Shown here: piece after piece, positions 7,921-14,886 of the stretch
Numbering within the stretch: position 1 is the first letter of the stretch
How the letters are laid out: every line of letters starts with the position of its first letter
Assembly: GCA_946803715.1 (NCBI GenBank)
Contig: CAMPET010000502.1
Location: 7,672 to 22,557 of the forward strand
Length of the DNA stretch: 14,886 bases
From: Beroe ovata
Taxonomy: Eukaryota; Ctenophora; Nuda; Beroida; Beroidae
Direction of reading: 5' to 3'
Notes under the pieces: model-generated
What the model saw: the letters and a program-made list of their open reading frames with translations, nothing else
Told to the model about the DNA's origin: nothing
Databases searched by the model: none
Translations under genes and position numbers: made by a program

Positions 7921-8003
7921 AAACTACTCCTTCATTAACACGAGTAGCCCAAACTACTCCTTCATAAACACAAGTAACACAAACTACTCCTTCATAAACT
8001 CAC
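7921..8003. repeat. 30-bp tandem repeat overlapping a splice donor
   Basis: Units start at 7921, 7951 and 7981 (aaactactccttcat...). On the minus strand the first unit contains the real donor GTGAGTTTATGAAGG of exon 8004-8158. The next two carry altered versions (GTGTTTATGAAGG, GTGTTAATGAAGG) that no longer match a donor. Confidence 0.85.
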
Positions 8004-8158
8004 TTGTACTCGCCCGAGTCACTGACTCGCACATCTCGGATAACGAGGTTCCTCGCGAACAGGGACTGTGAGACTCGCTCACTATTCCGCAGCGTATCGG
8101 GAACTGTCCATGTGATATCAGGGATAGGGTTGCCCGTAGCAACGCATGTTAGACGAAC
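8004..8158 (-). CDS. Ig-like domain 3, central part
   Basis: 155 bp, phase 0 to phase 2, acceptor acactcag and donor GTGAGT. It encodes VRLTCVATGNPIPDITWTV, then SQSLFARNLVIRDVRVSD and SGEYK. It has the B-strand cysteine, the G-x-P-x-P-x-I-x-W motif typical of I-set domains, and L-V-I-x-D-V-x-x-x-D-S-G-E-Y. The intron interrupts Y-K-C just before the cysteine. The donor is embedded in a 30-bp tandem repeat (7921-8003). Confidence 0.92.
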
Positions 8159-8320
8159 CTGAGTGTTGTTAGCGTTGCTATGACAACCATACCTTAACCT
8201 AGTTTAACAACGTAGCACACCATGACAATTCAAACACCAATCATGGAAGAGATTGTTGTAACCATGACAAAATCTGTCTGCAACACTCCGCAATAGAATC
8301 GTTGTGGAGATTATACTCAC

Positions 8321-8410
8321 CGTTTCCCCTGGGTGTGCTCGGACGGTACTGGACGAAATACTGGACACAATACTGGACGGTTGTCCGCCGGGGCGTGCAG
8401 CTGCCGCTTC
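8321..8410 (-). CDS. Linker and first strand of Ig-like domain 3
   Basis: Exactly 30 codons, phase 0 at both ends, acceptor tcgtccacag and donor GTGAGTATA. It encodes EAAAARPGGQ, a serine-rich stretch (SSIVSSISSS) and TVRAHPGET. The last part resembles an Ig A' strand leading into the V-x-L-x-C B strand, which the next exon supplies as VRLTC. Because both ends are phase 0, skipping this exon would keep the frame, so it could be a cassette. The low-complexity Ala/Ser content fits a flexible interdomain spacer. Confidence 0.75.
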
Positions 8411-8585
8411 CTGTGGACGAGAAATAGAGGGGATAAGGGTGGGTTTGCCAGAAAGAGATGAGTTGGGAAGCAAAACTGTGCTCTAGACACTAGACAGTCA
8501 TATATTTATGAGGGTGTGAGTGAGGGATAAACCAGGCTAGGCACATGATCAGTCTGCCTCATTTTTAACAAACTGAGTTTCTAAC

Positions 8586-8680
8586 CTGTCGTACTCTACG
8601 GGTCGTACTCTCAATAGTCTGCTGTGTCACCGTGTTGTAAGCTTTACACTTGTAATCACCACTATCCTTATCTTCCAGCA
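8586..8680 (-). CDS. Ig-like domain 2, C-terminal half
   Basis: 95 bp, phase 1 to phase 0, acceptor aactcag and donor GTTAGA. The translation begins LEDKDSGDYKCKAYNTV and ends ESTTRRVRQ. It holds the canonical D-S-G-D-Y-K-C of the E-F loop and F strand and completes the domain begun at 9050. The split codon formed with the previous exon reads ATG (Met), which is internal and not a start. Confidence 0.9.
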
Positions 8681-8859
8681 CTGAGTTATTCGTCATTACT
8701 CATAAACAATCGGCAGACCACGTCCCAGAATAACCATCAATTATTCCGATTCGGAACGTTCAGAACATCATTCAAATTACAACCCTTGACACTGCGCATT
8801 GATAGCACTATAATAACACCCGGTGTCACAAATGTCATCCCGGTGTCATCACTACTCAC

Positions 8860-9050
8860 TGATAAAGAAGAGTGATCCTCGATCAGTTTGGAAGATATTC
8901 TTTTCCTCGAGGGGCACCTCATTCTTGTACCAGGTGATAATGGCAGTTGGCTCGCTGTCTGCCAGGCATGGTAACACTAGGGGCCACTCCGCATCACTGA
9001 GTCGGGCAGATGTGCCACTTCGGTCCCAGCGGTTGTAGTCAATGTCGGCT
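8860..9050 (-). CDS. Ig-like domain 2, N-terminal half
   Basis: 191 bp, phase 2 to phase 1, acceptor accaccccag and donor GTGAGTAG. The translation starts ADIDYNRWDRSGTSARLSD and goes on to EWPLVLPCLADSEP, ITWYKNEVPLEEK and FQTDRGSLFFI. It shows the B-strand cysteine (LPC), the C-strand tryptophan (ITWYKN) and the start of the E strand (SLFFI). The intron behind it cuts the domain just before the D-x-G-x-Y-x-C motif. Confidence 0.9.
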
Positions 9051-9936
9051 CTGGGGTGGTGTGTGTGGGTCAGGGGTCATGTTGTCGAGGAGGAAAGTGG
9101 TGTCAAGGGCGAAACTACTGTCAAAGAAATAGTGGTGTCAAGTGATGTAATTTTTGCCAAGTGTCAGTTGAAATGTTGTCAAGAGAAACTATTTCAAGGC
9201 ATTCATAGACCCGCAAGCAAGATCATGCAAACTTATATCATCGACCAAAGCCTGATATTCATTGAAGCAATAGATATTCATTGAAGCATGCATCACAGAA
9301 TCAAATTTAATCTCAGCAGGTTGCCATCCTTATTTTGATTGCCGAGCAAGGATGCAAGCAGAGGAAATGGGAAGAGAGAAAGTGGGGTCAGGAGCAATGT
9401 TCGGATATGATCATTGGTCTGAAGATATGATCATTGATCATGCTTGGAGTACCTACTATGATCATGCTAGGAAAACTACGTAAAAGAAAATCGTATCGCG
9501 GTTAAGTCAATGTTTTTCGTCGCGACACTTGAATAAATGAACGAATTCGAGCCGGAAACCCCTTTTCCAAACGATTGCTCTACTGCCCCAATGCCCCTTA
9601 TGTATGTGAAAAACACCATGCAAGAAGGTAATAATGAAGAAGCCGGCAGTGAGGGGTACACTGAACTTTACCGATAGAATTTGGGATCACGTGGCGAGAT
9701 GCCGCTAAAACGGATTGAGTTTTGGTTAGTTTTGAGCAAAATTGAGCGGGGGAAATCATTGTCCGCTATGAAATCAATGCCGGATTCAGCATTTGCGGAA
9801 TCACAGAGCAAGTGTGTGTGATCAGAGCGAAAGAGAGAGAGAGAGCAGAAATCGGGAGTAAGAGTATGATGTGTGAATATCCCAAAAATCGGAAGGTGAA
9901 CATCTTTGTGCGCTGAAGAAGGTGGCGAGTTTTTAC
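9051..9936 (-). other. Intron between Ig domains 1 and 2
   Basis: 886 bp with no supported exon. It includes a cluster of TGATCA palindromes (about 9409-9465) and the left limit of the block duplicated at the right end of the window (from about 9331). Confidence 0.7.
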
Positions 9937-10096
9937 CTGTAGGGATCGGTGGGCTGGTAGGTGAAGGTGGCGTTGAGGTAGGCCACCGTGACACGGGCAG
10001 TGCGGCTGAACATCGTGCCGCTAAACTCGGTAGCCACCTTACACTGCCAGTTTCCCCCGTGATTCTTCCCGGAGCGGGGAATACTGCACACCTCGC
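9937..10096 (-). CDS. Ig-like domain 1, C-terminal half, and linker
   Basis: 160 bp, phase 1 to phase 2, acceptor at the GCGAGG start and donor GTAAAA. It reads GEVCSIPRSGKNHGGNWQC then KVATEFSG and RTARVTVAYLNATF. W-x-C takes the place of the usual Y-x-C of the F strand, and RVTVAYL is the G strand. VCSIP adds a further cysteine that could pair with the extra cysteine of the previous exon (DCT). An N-glycosylation sequon (NAT) lies in the linker, which continues SYQP/TYQPTDPYR. The same exon occurs at 13388-13547 (identical) and 14197-14356 (one conservative change). Confidence 0.9.
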
Positions 10097-10301
10097 CTGG
10101 AATTAGGGGGAAAATAGAGGGGGGGGGGGAAGACGGCGGCTTTTCGACCCCTTATTCGACCCTACTCTCTCCGCTCTCCTCTCCTTTTGATAAAGACTGC
10201 TGGTTATCTTATAATTTCATTGTAATCGCGAAATCGTCTACTCATCCTTCCTGGGATCGCTATTCCACCTCATCCCACAATCGGATGTCCGCCACACTCA
10301 C

Positions 10302-10456
10302 CGGTACAGTCTGTTTTAGAGGACCATGCCACCTCGACATCGTCATTGTACCACGTGATACGTGGTGACAGTACCCTCTCATTAACACGGCATGTCAGGA
10401 CTATGGGGTCGCCTAGCAACACTGTCGTGTCCTGGGGCTCCTCTATAAACCGCAGT
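10302..10456 (-). CDS. Ig-like domain 1, N-terminal half
   Basis: 155 bp, phase 2 to phase 1, acceptor cctccattcag and donor GTGAGT. The translation starts LRFIEEPQDTTVLLGDP and continues IVLTCRVNE, then PRITWYNDDVEVAW. It holds the B-strand cysteine and the C-strand tryptophan of an Ig fold. The GDPIVLTC and ITWYNDD motifs are typical of I-set domains. The segment ends SSKTDCT, an extra cysteine after the C' strand. A second copy at 14560-14714 encodes an identical peptide with only synonymous differences. Confidence 0.9.
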
Positions 10457-10670
10457 CTGAATGGAGGAGTAAACGAATGAATGGAACATTGATCCTGGAA
10501 CATTGATCCTGGAACATTTTATAGAAATGAACATTTGTGCAAGTTTGGCCTTCTTTAGAAATTTGTCTTCTCTGTTTTCCACCCTTCCCTTGATGATCGT
10601 TGTACCCATAATCAAGAAGGATACGATATAATCAGGCGTGATCTCGCCCCCTCCCTTATCACAACATTAC

Positions 10671-10776
10671 CTTTCGTAGGGCTCGATGAACCAGCTGGGT
10701 TGACTGAATGTAGAGGATTGAGACATCTTCCCGTCCAACTTACTCCTCCCACTCGCAAATTGTTCCATGTCCCCAC
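10671..10776 (-). CDS. LCCL domain, exon 3 of 3, and linker to the first Ig domain
   Basis: The acceptor follows a pyrimidine-rich tract ending gtttcag; the donor is AG|GTAATG. The exon is 106 bp, phase 1 to phase 2. It encodes GDMEQFASGRSKLDGKMSQ and then SSTFSQPSWFIEPYE. This fits the C-terminal part of an LCCL domain, where a loop containing G, aromatic, G and S leads to the last strand. The phase-2 end (AG) takes its last base, A, from the next exon to give an arginine, and the chain enters LRFIEEPQD, a typical Ig A-strand. LCCL and Ig are therefore directly adjacent with only a few linker residues. Confidence 0.8.
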
Positions 10777-10812
10777 CTGAAACACGGGGGAGAGTTGGCA
10801 GAGGGCCAAGCA

Positions 10813-10885
10813 TCATGAATCACGTGACAGCGATTGTCACGTGAGAATACCCACCAATGAGGATCGTGAATCATGCTGTCACGTG
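10813..10885. repeat. CACGTG cluster with inverted repeats
   Basis: CACGTG occurs at 10821-10826, 10838-10843 and 10880-10885, with another at 10965-10970. TCACGTGACA and TGTCACGTGA face each other around a short spacer, and the third site repeats the second arm. The cluster is in the intron between LCCL exons 2 and 3, where 10886-11396 has no other supported feature. Confidence 0.7.
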
Positions 10886-11396
10886 ATTGTCGCTCCTGTT
10901 GTGCCACTCCTAACAAGTACATGAAATTATGCGCATGAGCCCCGTCCTAACCCCTTACTAACTCCACGTGTAACACGTTCCTAAACAATGCCATGACCAT
11001 TGACCATGGTATAATCGCATACTACAGGGTGCATACACTCACGCAGAGGAATGGTACCTAATTATCATACGCGGATTCAATTATAGCCAGCACCCCATAA
11101 TCCATATTACAACATTCTGTCCCTGTCACAACCCCTTTGTACCCCTTTGTAGGTGTGTGAAGCGCGATTTATACACACAATTATAGGGAGAATAGAGGGA
11201 AATGGGGGATGAAGCCGTCGAGATTCTACAGGCCACCGTAATTTTAGGGCTGTTTCAAGGGAAAAATTTTTTTGCCCACTCAAGTTTCCGTGGTACAACA
11301 AGCGGCTGTCATTCTGTCGAGGACGACTTTCAGGGACGGACCCTTATTCCTTAACTAAGGGGCCACCCCTTTTCAATTCATTCCGCTGTGACTCAC

Positions 11397-11492
11397 TTGA
11401 TCGGACGGTGAAGCTACCTCCCTCCTCACCAATAGTCCCTTGGTAGAGAGCAGCAATGCAGATGGGAGTCGAACTTGTGTAGAACAGGTCAC
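11397..11492 (-). CDS. LCCL domain, exon 2 of 3 (signature motif)
   Basis: The acceptor ends ttggcag and the donor is GTGAGT. The exon is 96 bp, phase 1 to phase 1. Joined to the previous exon it reads GDLFYTSSTPICIAALYQG and then TIGEEGGSFTVR. This matches the LCCL signature: G-x-x-x-Y-x-x-x-S-x-I-C-x-A-A-x-x-x-G followed by a GG-x-x-x-V strand. It is the strongest evidence for the domain call. LCCL domains occur in cochlin, Limulus factor C and DCBLD proteins, always outside the cell. The usual histidine of the A-A-x-H-x-G motif is a tyrosine here (AALYQG). Confidence 0.85.
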
Positions 11493-12042
11493 CTGCCAAT
11501 AATAAATATAGATGGGTGTGAGAGATACATTATTCAACTGAGAGCGGGCCCTCTTTCTCTTTCCATTCAATTGATTTCATCCCTCTTCTCTTCTGCCAGT
11601 GCCTCTCTATCTCTTCCTCAATCTCTTTCACTCTGACTCTCCTTTGACCTCCCTCCCATCCTGAGTGTACCTCTCTCCCCCTGGCACTTATATCATTTCC
11701 ATCTATCAATTATGGTGGCCAGGAATAGAATGAGAGAGAGAAATGAGAATGATAATACGGAATTCATTATCATCATCTGTATTACGGATACTGAATGGAT
11801 GTGAGGATTCCTCATATGATCCAATTCATGGAAGCATACTTTGGAATCAGCGAAATCACAGGGAATAATCACTGCTTTCCAGACATCGACAACACCATGA
11901 CTCAAAGGTCAACAGAGACCTACAGACAACTCAAACATGTCTGTAAAATCAACTGACACCTGCGTCCTGCACTGACACTTGGTGAAAAACTTAAGGGGAA
12001 CAATGACACGTGTCAATATGTCATGTGTTCAAGGTAACATAC
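11493..12042 (-). other. Intron between LCCL exons 1 and 2
   Basis: 550 bp without a supported exon on either strand. The part around 11570-11690 is a CT-rich stretch on the plus strand. Nothing else stands out. Confidence 0.7.
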
Positions 12043-12163
12043 CTGTCACGAGGTTAGAGTTGTATTCACGAGTACAACCGTTATGACACACCACGTAACA
12101 CGGAGATGAGCAGTCCGTGTTGAAATTGCGAGCAAAGTTCTCATACGACTGCGTGCAGGGTAC
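12043..12163 (-). CDS. LCCL domain, exon 1 of 3
   Basis: The acceptor (tgttcag) is at 12164-12170 and the donor GTATGT follows on the minus strand. The 121-bp exon begins in phase 0 and ends in phase 1. It encodes about 40 residues starting VPCTQSYENF, with five cysteines including DCSSPC, VVC and NGC. LCCL domains start with this kind of cysteine-rich stretch before a conserved S-x-I-C-x-A-A motif, which the next exon supplies. No in-frame exon was recognised between here and the gap at 13111, so the upstream partner is unknown. The Ig exon at 14197 ends in phase 2 and cannot splice straight into this phase-0 start. Confidence 0.75.
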
Positions 12164-13110
12164 CTGAACAGGGGGGTTACCATGGTTACAACCGGAGAGT
12201 GGTATCTGTGTTACCATGGTAACCGATGCGGTGTGATGCTTGAACTGTCAGTTATTTACAGACAGTCTTGATAACGCCTGAGAGTAGGTGAATTGATGAA
12301 ATCTCGTATCTATTGTTTGTATAATACCGGGTTTTCATCGGTAACCATGGTAATGCAAAACTAATCCCTGAAAAAGTCTGAGAAACCCTACAAGTTCTCC
12401 AGCTGGGAGATATCGTGTGATTTAAAGTGCGTGATATCACATGGTATTTTAGGTATAGATTGAGTTTGCTATAGGGGGTGAGTCACACAAGATAAACACG
12501 ATCAAATGATCTGTGACGATGGGATGATCGGGTTACTTCTACTGTCTGTCGTCTAACTTTATGAGAGAGTGGGAAATGTCATGCTCGCTCAACATGAAAA
12601 TCACTCACAAAAACATGATCACACAAAAAGAAGCAAAAATCACACATATGACCACACACAAACAAGAAACAACTCGACATACCAACACTGGTTTTGGTTC
12701 CTTTTCCTGCGAATCATCAGTTAGAAACTTAGATTCGAACTCTTAGTTCCCTCTTTCAGATTCGATGTCTATCAATTCATCATGCGCGCACGTGTTCCCA
12801 TTTTGCGCGGCTCAACTCAAACCAACCTGTAGAAACTCTTGCGGAGAAGCGAAGTGAAGAAGAAGGAGAACAAACCAGTAACTCAGTTCCAACATGGGCG
12901 TGGTTTCCAAAGGGAGGAGGAGATGCAAACAGGAACGATTTTTTTCGAGTTTTTAACTTTCAGAGTTCACTTCATACCACATATATCTGTTGCTGGGGAG
13001 ATGGATTGTAAATTATGCATCTTCAAAAATTAAAAGTGATACCACACAAAAGAGCTATAAATTGGAATTGATTAACACTAGCAGGACCCGCGGCCTCCGG
13101 CCTCTGTTAT
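12164..13110. other. Unassigned stretch upstream of LCCL exon 1
   Basis: I could not place a convincing coding exon. Short splice-like signals exist (for example CAG|GTTGG on the minus strand near 12828), but no open segment with domain similarity joins in phase 0 to the LCCL exon. A true upstream exon, such as a signal peptide exon, could be hidden here or lost in the gap at 13111. Confidence 0.4.
12177..12223. promoter_or_regulatory. Two RFX X-box palindromes beside LCCL exon 1
   Basis: GTTACCATGGTTAC (12177-12190, one mismatch) and GTTACCATGGTAAC (12210-12223, exact) lie just upstream of the LCCL exon on the minus strand. A further relaxed match GTAACCATGGTAAT is at 12341-12354. Confidence 0.4.
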
Positions 13111-13582
13111 NCTGAACTTTACCGATAGAATTTGGGATCACGTGGCGAGATGCCGCTAAAACGGATTGAGTTTTGGTTAGTTTTGAGCAAAATTGAGCGG
13201 GGGAAATCATTGTCCGCTATGAAATCAATGCCGGATTCAGCATTTGCGGAATCACAGAGCAAGTGTGTGTGATCAGAGCGAAAGAGAGAGAGAGAGCAGA
13301 AATCGGGAGTAAGAGTATGATGTGTGAATATCCCAAAAATCGGAAGGTGAACATCTTTGTGCGCTGAAGAAGGTGGCGAGTTTTTACCTGTAGGGATCGG
13401 TGGGCTGGTAGGTGAAGGTGGCGTTGAGGTAGGCCACCGTGACACGGGCAGTGCGGCTGAACATCGTGCCGCTAAACTCGGTAGCCACCTTACACTGCCA
13501 GTTTCCCCCGTGATTCTTCCCGGAGCGGGGAATACTGCACACCTCGCCTGGAATTAGGGGGAAAATAGAGGGGGGGGGGGAN
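13111..13582. repeat. 470-bp exact copy of 9661-10130 between two gap Ns
   Basis: The 470 bases at 13112-13581 match 9661-10130 base for base, including an 11-G homopolymer at the right end. A single N stands at each boundary (13111, 13582). Confidence 0.9.
13388..13547 (-). CDS. Third, identical copy of the Ig domain 1 C-terminal exon between two gaps
   Basis: The exon and all flanking sequence in 13112-13581 are identical to 9661-10130. The block is bounded by single Ns at 13111 and 13582 and carries no matching N-terminal half. The perfect identity, beside a third copy that differs by a few percent, points to a repeated contig used twice by the assembler and not to a real extra exon. Confidence 0.6.
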
Positions 13583-14196
13583 TTATTTTTATTGCCGAGC
13601 AAGGTTGCAAGCAGAGGAAATGGAAAGAGAGAAAGTGGGGTCAGGAGCAATGTTCGGGTATGATCATTGGATGTGGTCGGAAGATATGATCATTGATCAT
13701 GCTTGGAGTACTATGATCATGCTGGGATAACTACGTAAAAGAAAATCGTATCGCGGTTAAGACAAATTTCTTCCATCGCGACACTACTTCACTACAGTGA
13801 GGAATTCGAGCCGAAAAACTCTTTTCCAAACGATTGCTCTACTGCCCCAATGCCCCATATGTATGTGAAAAACACCATGCAAGAAGGTATAGTAATAATG
13901 AAGAAGCCGGCAGTGAGGGGTACACTGAACTTTACCGATAGAATTTGGGATCACGTGGCGAGATGCCGCTAAAACGGATTGAGTTTTGGTTAGTTTTGAG
14001 CAAAATTGAGCGGGGGAAATCATTGTCCGCTATGAAATCAATGCCGGATTCAGCATTTGCGGAATCACGGAGCAAGTGTGTGTGATCAGAGCGAAAGAGA
14101 GAGAGCAGAAATCGGAAATGAGAGTATGATATGTGAATATCCCAAAAATCGGAAGGTGAACATCTTTGTGCGCTGAAGAAGGTGGCGAGTTTTTAC

Positions 14197-14356
14197 CTGT
14201 AGGGATCGGTGGGTTGATAGGAGAAGGTGGCGTTGAGGTAAGCCACCGTGACACGAGCAGTGCGGCTGAACATCGTGCCACTGAACTCGGTAGCCACCTT
14301 GCACTGCCAGTTTCCCCCGTGATTCTTCCCGGAGCGGGGAATACTGCACACCTCGC
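14197..14356 (-). CDS. Second copy of Ig-like domain 1, C-terminal half
   Basis: 160 bp with the same phases and splice sites as 9937-10096. Of about eight base differences only one alters the protein (NATF-T to NATF-S). It retains NWQC, the RTARVTVAYL strand and the NAT sequon. It pairs with 14560-14714 across a 203-bp intron, as the left copies do across 205 bp. Confidence 0.85.
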
Positions 14357-14559
14357 CTGGAGTGAGGGGGGAAAATAGAGGGGGGTAGAGGGGGGTATTC
14401 GACCCCTCATTCAACCCTGCTTTCTCAGCTCTCCTCTCCCTTTGATTAGGACTGCTGGTTTTCTACTAATTTCATTGTAATTGCGAAATCGTCTACTCAT
14501 CTTCCCTGTGATCTTATCGCTTCCATCCCATCCCACAATCCGATGTCCGCCACACTCAC

Positions 14560-14714
14560 CAGTACAGTCTGTTTTAGAGGACCATGCCACCTCCACATCG
14601 TCATTGTACCACGTGATACGGGGTGACAGTACTCTCTCATTAACACGACATGTCAGGACTATGGGGTCGCCTAGCAACACTGTCGTGTCCTGGGGCTCCT
14701 CTATGAACCGCAGT
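14560..14714 (-). CDS. Second copy of Ig-like domain 1, N-terminal half
   Basis: Same length (155 bp), phases and splice sites as 10302-10456. It has about six base differences, all synonymous, so the encoded peptide is identical (LRFIEEPQDTTVLLGD, ITWYNDDVEVAW). The surrounding intron sequence also aligns. It belongs either to an upstream duplicate module or to the alternative haplotype placed in the scaffold. Confidence 0.85.
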
Positions 14715-14886
14715 CTGGATGGGGGTGTAAACGAATGAATGGAACATTGTTCCTGGAACTATTTATAGAAATGAACGTTTGTGCGACCATGGCCTTCAAA
14801 AGAAATTTGTCTTCTCTGTTTTCCACCCTTTTCTTGATGATCGTTGTACCCATAATCAAGAAGGATACGATATAATCAGACGTGAT

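Larger units (their letters stand above)
480..14714 (-). other. Multi-exon LCCL/Ig-domain gene, partial at the left edge and possibly the right
   Basis: Transcribed right to left. Sixteen exons from 12163 to 480 join with matching phases at all 15 junctions and leave about 682 codons open. Each intron starts with GT and ends with AG. The chain reads one LCCL domain followed by six Ig-like domains. The last visible exon stops within the Y-x-C motif of the sixth Ig domain, so the gene runs past position 1. Exons at 14560-14714 and 14197-14356 are a second copy of the first Ig domain; they may be a real upstream module or the other haplotype. Such proteins are extracellular (adhesion, receptor or matrix), but no signal peptide, transmembrane or kinase segment lies in the window, so the class is open. 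I could not assign it to a named family such as Robo, UNC5, PTK7 or Dscam. Confidence 0.85.
13584..14886. repeat. Diverged second copy of 9331-10643
   Basis: The whole segment aligns with 9331-10643, introns included, with a few percent substitutions and small indels. One difference is a repeat of ggaacattgatcct present about 2.5 times at 10479-10516 but once in the right copy. It carries both exons of Ig domain 1. The copy reaches the window edge, so its full length is unknown. Confidence 0.9.

Noticed and set aside
8204-8473. 89-codon minus-strand ORF as an independent gene
   Set aside because: Its centre is the 30-codon exon 8321-8410 with clear acceptor and donor; the remainder is intron read-through.
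480-12163. Assignment to Robo, UNC5, PTK7 or Dscam families
   Set aside because: The linker after Ig domain 1 (RVTVAYLNATF) recalls such receptors, but none of them has an LCCL domain and no kinase, TSP1 or fibronectin III region is visible.
12252-12440. Possible exon in a 62-codon minus-strand ORF
   Set aside because: No domain similarity, no matching phase-0 donor to the LCCL exon, and it contains an X-box-like palindrome.
12043-14197. Direct splicing of the right-hand Ig copy into LCCL exon 1
   Set aside because: The donor at 14197 leaves phase 2 but the LCCL exon reads from phase 0, which would shift the frame.
1-14886. Transposase, reverse transcriptase, tRNA or rRNA genes
   Set aside because: Reading both strands I saw no catalytic motifs of mobile elements and no cloverleaf or rRNA-like sequence.

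Overview
This is animal nuclear DNA, probably from an invertebrate. Nearly all coding sequence is in short exons with GT-AG introns. The domains are typical metazoan extracellular modules: Ig-like and LCCL. Most introns are compact (about 0.1-0.9 kb). I cannot name the species; a sponge or another early-branching invertebrate is only a guess. There are three single-N assembly gaps (7700, 13111, 13582), each bordered by duplicated sequence, so the scaffold order near them is not fully reliable.

The main content is one large gene on the minus strand, running right to left across the whole window. I rebuilt 16 consecutive exons from 12163 down to 480. All 15 junctions agree in reading phase and give about 682 open codons. 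The protein chain reads: one LCCL domain (three exons, 12163-10671), then six Ig-like domains (10456-9937, 9050-8586, 8410-7751, 7866-6989, 6817-5798, 5596-480). The last Ig domain ends in the middle of its Y-x-C motif at position 480, so the gene continues beyond the left edge. No signal peptide, membrane segment or cytoplasmic domain is visible here. The product is most simply a cell-surface receptor, adhesion protein or secreted matrix protein.

The right end (13584-14886) is a diverged second copy of 9331-10643 and carries both exons of the first Ig domain again. Between the two right-hand gaps sits a 470-bp block (13112-13581) that is base-for-base the same as 9661-10130. Around the 7700 gap one exon also appears twice (7464-7579 and 7751-7866). 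The copies differ by a few percent, almost all at synonymous sites. Uncollapsed haplotypes explain both places most simply, but a real tandem LCCL-Ig module duplication at the right end is not excluded.

The intron at 592-5457 is about 4.9 kb, several times longer than any other. It contains a second gene on the plus strand (4194-4859, three visible exons, about 126 residues, strongly coiled-coil), a 552-bp-period tandem array (about 834-2662), a 3 x 44-bp repeat (3107-3238) and a pair of RFX-like sites. The first donor of the nested gene lies in a 15-bp tandem repeat that offers three in-frame donors. Other introns hold RFX-type palindromes, E-box clusters, G-rich tracts and a 20-bp perfect palindrome.
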